Both the position numbers and the translations under genes were made by a program. A stretch of 64,000 nucleotides of DNA from positions 62,001-126,000 of the forward strand of contig JANYJZ010000003.1 of assembly GCA_025358305.1 (NCBI GenBank), in the 5' to 3' direction. Positions 60,426 through 64,000 of the stretch are shown piece after piece (the stretch's first letter is position 1; each line of letters begins with the position of its first letter). This DNA comes from Ignavibacteriota bacterium. GTDB taxonomy: Bacteria > Bacteroidota > Ignavibacteria > UBA10030 > SZUA-254. The notes beneath the pieces are model-generated. The model saw only the letters and a program-made list of their open reading frames with translations. It did not search any database and was not told the DNA's origin.

Positions 60426-63086
60426 TCATCGTTTCTGTTTCTTCGTTGGCGCGGATTCGATCGTGCAGTGGTTCGCGACCCGCTGTGCGACCGACGGACT
60501 GATGGCGAGCCCGGCGACCTGGTCAAGTATCTTGGGGAGGTTCTTCCGAAGCGCGGTGAATTCCGACTGCGCCGTTTCCGGATGGAGCGTCACGCGGTGT
60601 CCCGTCTGGACGGCAGCGACGAGGCTGTCGGGGGACCATTCCTTCGGCCACTCATGGTTGACGATCGACATGCTTCTCCGAAGGCGCGACAGGAGGCCCG
60701 CCACTGTGCTCGTGACACGGAGCTGTTCCTCTCCCGGGACGTGCGACCGGACAACGAGCGTGAGTGTGCTGGAACGCAGGGAGCGCGGGAGCGTCACGAC
60801 TGTCATCGCCCGGGAGCCGTCATAGCGCCAGCCAACCGACCCTTCGATCGGCGCGTATGCAAGATCGGTGCCGTTGCATCCGGCCGAAGTGGGGGGTAGG
60901 GTTCCGGGAAGCCGGATCTCGTAGGAACGCTCTCTCGACATTCCCGGATAGCTGCCTTCCACCGCTCCGATCGCGAGCGTGAGGAGCCCGTCCGCCCAGC
61001 CCGACTGCCGGATCGGGGTCCAGGCGCATTCGTCGTGCTGATACCCGACCGAATTCCCTTCGTCTTCATAGAGCCGGAGCGAGCCGCTGTTCCCGGGAAT
61101 GACGGTGAGAATGAGCGGATCGACCGGTTTCTCATGCGAATTCTTCATCGGGGGCTGCATCGGGATGACCGAGCCCGCCTTCAAATAGAGGGGGATCTCA
61201 TCCAAGGCGAAGGAGCGTTCGACAACCGCGGGTCCCCGCATCATGATCCCCGTCGGCCACTCGTACCAGTCGCCCTCGGGGAGCCAGATCTTTTTCGCGG
61301 AGAGGAGGCTGTTGGCGCGCAAAGTATCGGTCACCGGTGCGACGAGCATGTCGGGGCCGAACATGTACTGGCCGTTGAACTCGTAGGCTTCCGCCGCCTC
61401 CGGATGGTCGTAGTACATCGGCCGGCAGAGCGAGATGCCGGTGTCGTACGCCGCGCGCGAGGCGGTATAGATATAGGGAATGAGCGCGTACCGGAAGAGG
61501 ATGGCGTCGCGCATTGCGTGGTAGTTCTCCTCGGGGTAGACCCAGATGCGCCTCTCCGCGTCGGGGTTCTTCGTCGTGTGTGTCCGGAGGATCGGGCTGA
61601 GGATCCCAAACTGGACCCAGCGCGTGTAGAGTTCGGGGGTGATCGTGCCGGGGATATGACCGCCGATGTCATTGCTCCAGTAGCCGAAGCCGACGTTCGC
61701 CGCCGTCGTCGTAAAATAGGGCTGGAATGCGAGCGACTTCCAGACCGACTCCGCATCGCCGGAGAACCCGATCTGGTACCGGTGGTTGCCGAGGCCGCCC
61801 CACCGGTGGAAGAGCAGAGGCCGCACCTTCCCTTGGCGTTCCATGTCGGTGAAGAAGACGTAGTTGAGCCACCAGGTCGGCGTCACGCCCGGAACCGCGG
61901 TCGTTCCCCACTGCTGCCAGTCGAGCCACCAGAAATCGACCCCTTGAGTCTCGAGAGGCCGCAGCATGTGGGTGATGTAGTTCGTGGCGAAGCGTTTGTC
62001 GACGATGTCGAACGGGACGTACTTCTTGGTCGCCGGGTCGATACCCATGGACCGGGCCATCTCCGGGTAGTGCTCCTCGTGGGGCTGGATGCCCGAAGCG
62101 GGATGGAGGTTCAAGGGCGTCCGGAGCCCCTGGTCATCGCACCATTTGAGAAACCCTTCCGGGTCGGGAAAGATGTTCGGGTCCCACGTGTACCCTGTCC
62201 AGCCGAGGGGCTGGCCCGCCTGGTCCTTCGGTTGTTTTTCCCAGCGGAGGTTGAAGGTCTTGTGCCAGTCCATGTCAATGACGAGGACGTCGAGGGGGAC
62301 GTCATGCTGCCGGAACTCGCCGACGAGCGCCTTGAACTCCTCGTCCGTGTAGGACCAGTAGCGCGACCACCAGAGCCCGAACGCGAACCGGGGCGGCATC
62401 GGGATCTTTCCCGCGATACGCGTGAAGTCGTAAAGGAGTTCCTTGTATGCGTGGCCGTAACCGAAGAAGTACCAGTCGACGCCGCTCGTGTCGGGACGCG
62501 GTGCGACCCACGGCCAGTCGCTGTCGTCGAAGAGCGGACGGCGGGAATCGTCGACGAGGGTCCAGCCGTCACGCGAGAGGAGCCCGGGCTCGAGGGGCGT
62601 CGCGCCCGTCACGCCGTCCAGGGTCCGTGTCGTCCCCCTGAGGTTCGCCGTGTCCTTCATGCCGGGGCGCCAGGTGACGGTTGTGCCGTCGAGCGTGTAG
62701 TCGATGCGGAGGTTCTTCGGCGAGAACGCTCCGGTGTCGGAGCGGTACTTCAGGGTCAGGAACTCCGTCGAGATCGTCAGCCAGCCGTCGCTCGTCGACG
62801 AGGAGAACTTCGGCACCGGCATCGCGCGGTTCAGAACGAGAAGCGTCGGCCGGTCCTCGAAAGACCCGGTCGCGGACCATTCGAGTCGGAGGAGCCGGGG
62901 GGTGAGAACGGTGAACCGGGCATGGCCGTCGACGATCATCGCGCGCTCGTCGGCGCGGGGCACGGCCGTCACGCCGGCATGGGAGATTCCAGGCATACAG
63001 GATCCAAGAAGGGTGAGGGTGGCCGCCAGGGCCAGGGAAACGGCCGGCTTTCTCAACAAGCGTCGTATCTGGCGTGGGGATGACAT
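60426..63086 (-). CDS. GH31-family alpha-glycosidase, probable lipoprotein
   Basis: An 886-residue GH31 enzyme (alpha-glucosidase or alpha-xylosidase). A lipobox-like LLGSC at residue 30 follows a hydrophobic signal, suggesting membrane anchoring. The catalytic residues are visible: nucleophile Asp in FWWLDWQQWG and acid/base Asp in IGFSGDAESVW. The KIPMPPRFAFGLWWSRY and GGHIPGTITPELYTRWVQFG blocks are family standard. Length is larger than the usual 700-800 through N- and C-terminal beta domains. ATG at 63086 is preferred over 63107. A sugar-scavenging role is likely; exact linkage is not. Confidence 0.9.
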   Translation of the reverse strand: MSSPRQIRRLLRKPAVSLALAATLTLLGSCMPGISHAGVTAVPRADERAMIVDGHARFTVLTPRLLRLEWSATGSFEDRPTLLVLNRAMPVPKFSSSTSDGWLTISTEFLTLKYRSDTGAFSPKNLRIDYTLDGTTVTWRPGMKDTANLRGTTRTLDGVTGATPLEPGLLSRDGWTLVDDSRRPLFDDSDWPWVAPRPDTSGVDWYFFGYGHAYKELLYDFTRIAGKIPMPPRFAFGLWWSRYWSYTDEEFKALVGEFRQHDVPLDVLVIDMDWHKTFNLRWEKQPKDQAGQPLGWTGYTWDPNIFPDPEGFLKWCDDQGLRTPLNLHPASGIQPHEEHYPEMARSMGIDPATKKYVPFDIVDKRFATNYITHMLRPLETQGVDFWWLDWQQWGTTAVPGVTPTWWLNYVFFTDMERQGKVRPLLFHRWGGLGNHRYQIGFSGDAESVWKSLAFQPYFTTTAANVGFGYWSNDIGGHIPGTITPELYTRWVQFGILSPILRTHTTKNPDAERRIWVYPEENYHAMRDAILFRYALIPYIYTASRAAYDTGISLCRPMYYDHPEAAEAYEFNGQYMFGPDMLVAPVTDTLRANSLLSAKKIWLPEGDWYEWPTGIMMRGPAVVERSFALDEIPLYLKAGSVIPMQPPMKNSHEKPVDPLILTVIPGNSGSLRLYEDEGNSVGYQHDECAWTPIRQSGWADGLLTLAIGAVEGSYPGMSRERSYEIRLPGTLPPTSAGCNGTDLAYAPIEGSVGWRYDGSRAMTVVTLPRSLRSSTLTLVVRSHVPGEEQLRVTSTVAGLLSRLRRSMSIVNHEWPKEWSPDSLVAAVQTGHRVTLHPETAQSEFTALRKNLPKILDQVAGLAISPSVAQRVANHCTIESAPTKKQKR

Positions 63087-63145
63087 GCAACAAACAAGAT
63101 ACTCCATCCCGGCATAAATTCAAACACTCCGGGGGCGAAAATCCC

Positions 63146-63802
63146 TTACCAGGCCCAGCCCAGCGTCACGACGAGGACGGAAGTGGTTTGTTGGCGTCGT
63201 TCTGTAGAGGTAAGAAAAAGGGAGTTGGTGTCGAGTATCGTGAGGTCGTAGCGCGGCTTCGCATAGAGGTACCGGATCTTGACGGCGTAATGGTCGGAGA
63301 ACGTGGCACCTGCGCCGACGCCGGCCGATACGGCGAGCGCACGATCGGATGAGACCGCTGCGTTCCCGCCCCCGTTGGTGGTGACGGTGACCGCTGGCGA
63401 GTTTCCAAGGAAAAGGCCTACCTGGGCATTGAGTTCCAATGAGAGAGCGGGAGAGGCCGCCGTACGCCAGGCAATCCCCGTCATGGGCCATATTGTCCAC
63501 CAAGGACCAGTTGATACTGTTGCTTCATCCAGGGTGAACAGCGTCGGTTCGGTGGGGTTATAGGAGACGAGTATGCTCGAGATCCAGGCGGTCGAAGCGC
63601 CGACGGCGAACTCCCCCGACAGAGCCGCACCCGACTTCGTCCTTCCATCGATGGGGGAGTTCCTAAAATCCCCGAGGGGAAACGATCCGCCCGCCGAGAT
63701 GGCCCAGGAACTCCGCACCGTCTCCCCGGCCTGTTCGGCGTTCTGGGCGAAAAGACCGAGCGAAAGGGTGACGGTAAGAAGAACGAGCACGACCTTCGTC
63801 AT
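63146..63802 (-). CDS. small outer-membrane beta-barrel-like protein, unrecognised
   Basis: A 218-residue exported protein with a signal peptide (1-19, ending LFAQ) and alternating hydrophobic strands (AISAGGSFPLG, ISSILVSYNPTE, AVSAGVGAGATF, AVKIRYLYAKPRYDL) ending in LGWAW, an aromatic C-terminus typical of outer-membrane barrels. No family I can name. ATG at 63802, with a strong promoter about 67 bases upstream. It leads the GH31-symporter-msr operon. Confidence 0.75.
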   Translation of the reverse strand: MTKVVLVLLTVTLSLGLFAQNAEQAGETVRSSWAISAGGSFPLGDFRNSPIDGRTKSGAALSGEFAVGASTAWISSILVSYNPTEPTLFTLDEATVSTGPWWTIWPMTGIAWRTAASPALSLELNAQVGLFLGNSPAVTVTTNGGGNAAVSSDRALAVSAGVGAGATFSDHYAVKIRYLYAKPRYDLTILDTNSLFLTSTERRQQTTSVLVVTLGWAW

Positions 63803-63868
63803 ATACAATCCCGTAATGATGGCGGTATCAGTATGCCTTCGCGCCGGGCCCCCGGCGATGCAAGTGTG

Positions 63869-63897
63869 AAAATACCGATTCCCGGCCGAAGTGTCAA
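63869..63897 (-). promoter_or_regulatory. strong promoter for the outer-membrane/GH31 operon
   Basis: Minus-strand TTGACA (63892-63897), exactly 17 bases, TATTTT (63869-63874). The -35 box is perfect. It is 27 bases from the divergent promoter at 63924. Confidence 0.8.
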
Positions 63898-63923
63898 GCA
63901 TTCTTGGAGGCGGAGGCAAATTC

Positions 63924-63952
63924 TTGCCCCTCGTCGCGGGAAGTGCTATATT
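63924..63952 (+). promoter_or_regulatory. promoter diverging to the right
   Basis: TTGCCC at 63924-63929, 17 bases, TATATT at 63947-63952. Transcription near 63959 leads to the partial gene at 63979, which has AGAGAGGA before its ATG. Confidence 0.65.
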
Positions 63953-63978
63953 TCCCCTTCAAAAGAGAGAGGATCTAC

Positions 63979-64000
63979 ATGCGGAAGACCAGGCGTCGCG
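63979..64000 (+). CDS. start of a gene running off the right end
   Basis: ATG with AGAGAGGA 6 bases before and a promoter upstream; only seven codons (MRKTRRR) are inside the window. The very basic start may be the n-region of a signal peptide, but the product cannot be told. Confidence 0.6.

Noticed and set aside
61035-63083. A 682-codon plus-strand frame opposite the GH31 gene
   Set aside because: Antisense shadow with repetitive Arg/Val/Glu composition; the minus strand holds both GH31 catalytic aspartates.
1-64000. CRISPR arrays, insertion sequences, rRNA genes
   Set aside because: I looked for regularly spaced repeats, transposase motifs and conserved rRNA blocks and saw none.

Overview
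The window is a stretch of bacterial chromosome, GC-rich and densely coded, from a member of the FCB group (Bacteroidota, Ignavibacteriota, Chlorobiota and relatives). The main evidence is three secreted proteins that end in the type IX secretion tail with the PNPFN motif (14038-17040, 17769-20240, 39725-41140). DUF4153 and DUF5700 family proteins, an Omp85 protein and a conserved 623-residue protein of the Bacteroidota type fit the same placement. Genus or species cannot be told from sequence alone. Unlike classical Bacteroidetes, many genes have good AAGGAG ribosome sites, and the promoters I can find look like ordinary sigma-70 boxes with a 17-base spacer.

Layout, left to right. 1-5250: fabG (partial)-acpP-fabF-rnc, a CoA-binding protein, an Omp85 protein and rsmE. 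5293-13979: a prolyl oligopeptidase, an etfB-etfA-acyl-CoA dehydrogenase operon with a small protein, and a DUF4153 membrane protein. 14038-17040: a GH8 plus GH16-like secreted protein. 17041-20640: an AT-richer segment with a secreted Asp-box protein, a decayed tyrosine recombinase and tRNA-3'-end-like repeats at both edges, probably the remnant of an integrated element. 20656-33056 (minus strand): histidine degradation (hutU, hutI, ftcD, fchA) mixed with peptidases (M14, DUF5700), a GNAT enzyme, a small cysteine protein and an uncharacterised pair of genes. 33213-35081: a Phd/ParE-type toxin-antitoxin locus whose toxin frame has no usual start codon, then two cold-shock genes, the first behind a long structured leader. 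35174-41140 (minus): priA, a VOC protein, a methyltransferase-like protein, OsmC and a secreted LVIVD-repeat protein. 41311-46879 (plus): EVE, DUF971, a kinase-like membrane stub, a PilB/GspE ATPase, lemA and two TPM proteins. 47204-57454 (minus): the 623-residue protein, cupin, aldo-keto reductase, M48 protease, truA, and a tightly overlapping cluster of methyltransferase, two B12-type radical SAM proteins and a glycosyltransferase. 57519-63802 (minus): msrQ, msrP, a dicarboxylate symporter, a GH31 lipoprotein and a small outer-membrane protein, driven by a strong promoter that diverges from a gene running off the right end.

How the genes work together. The first block couples fatty-acid elongation with RNA processing. 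The etf operon collects electrons from acyl-CoA oxidation. The hut genes take urocanate to glutamate plus methenyl-tetrahydrofolate; no histidine ammonia-lyase is seen here. The M14, S9 and DUF5700 peptidases, GH8 and GH31 enzymes and the symporter suggest a heterotroph that degrades proteins and polysaccharides. The least explained loci are the radical SAM/glycosyltransferase cluster (52670-57454), the zinc-ribbon/helical-repeat gene pair (24444-26932), the startless ParE frame and the decayed island. I found no CRISPR array, no rRNA and no complete tRNA.
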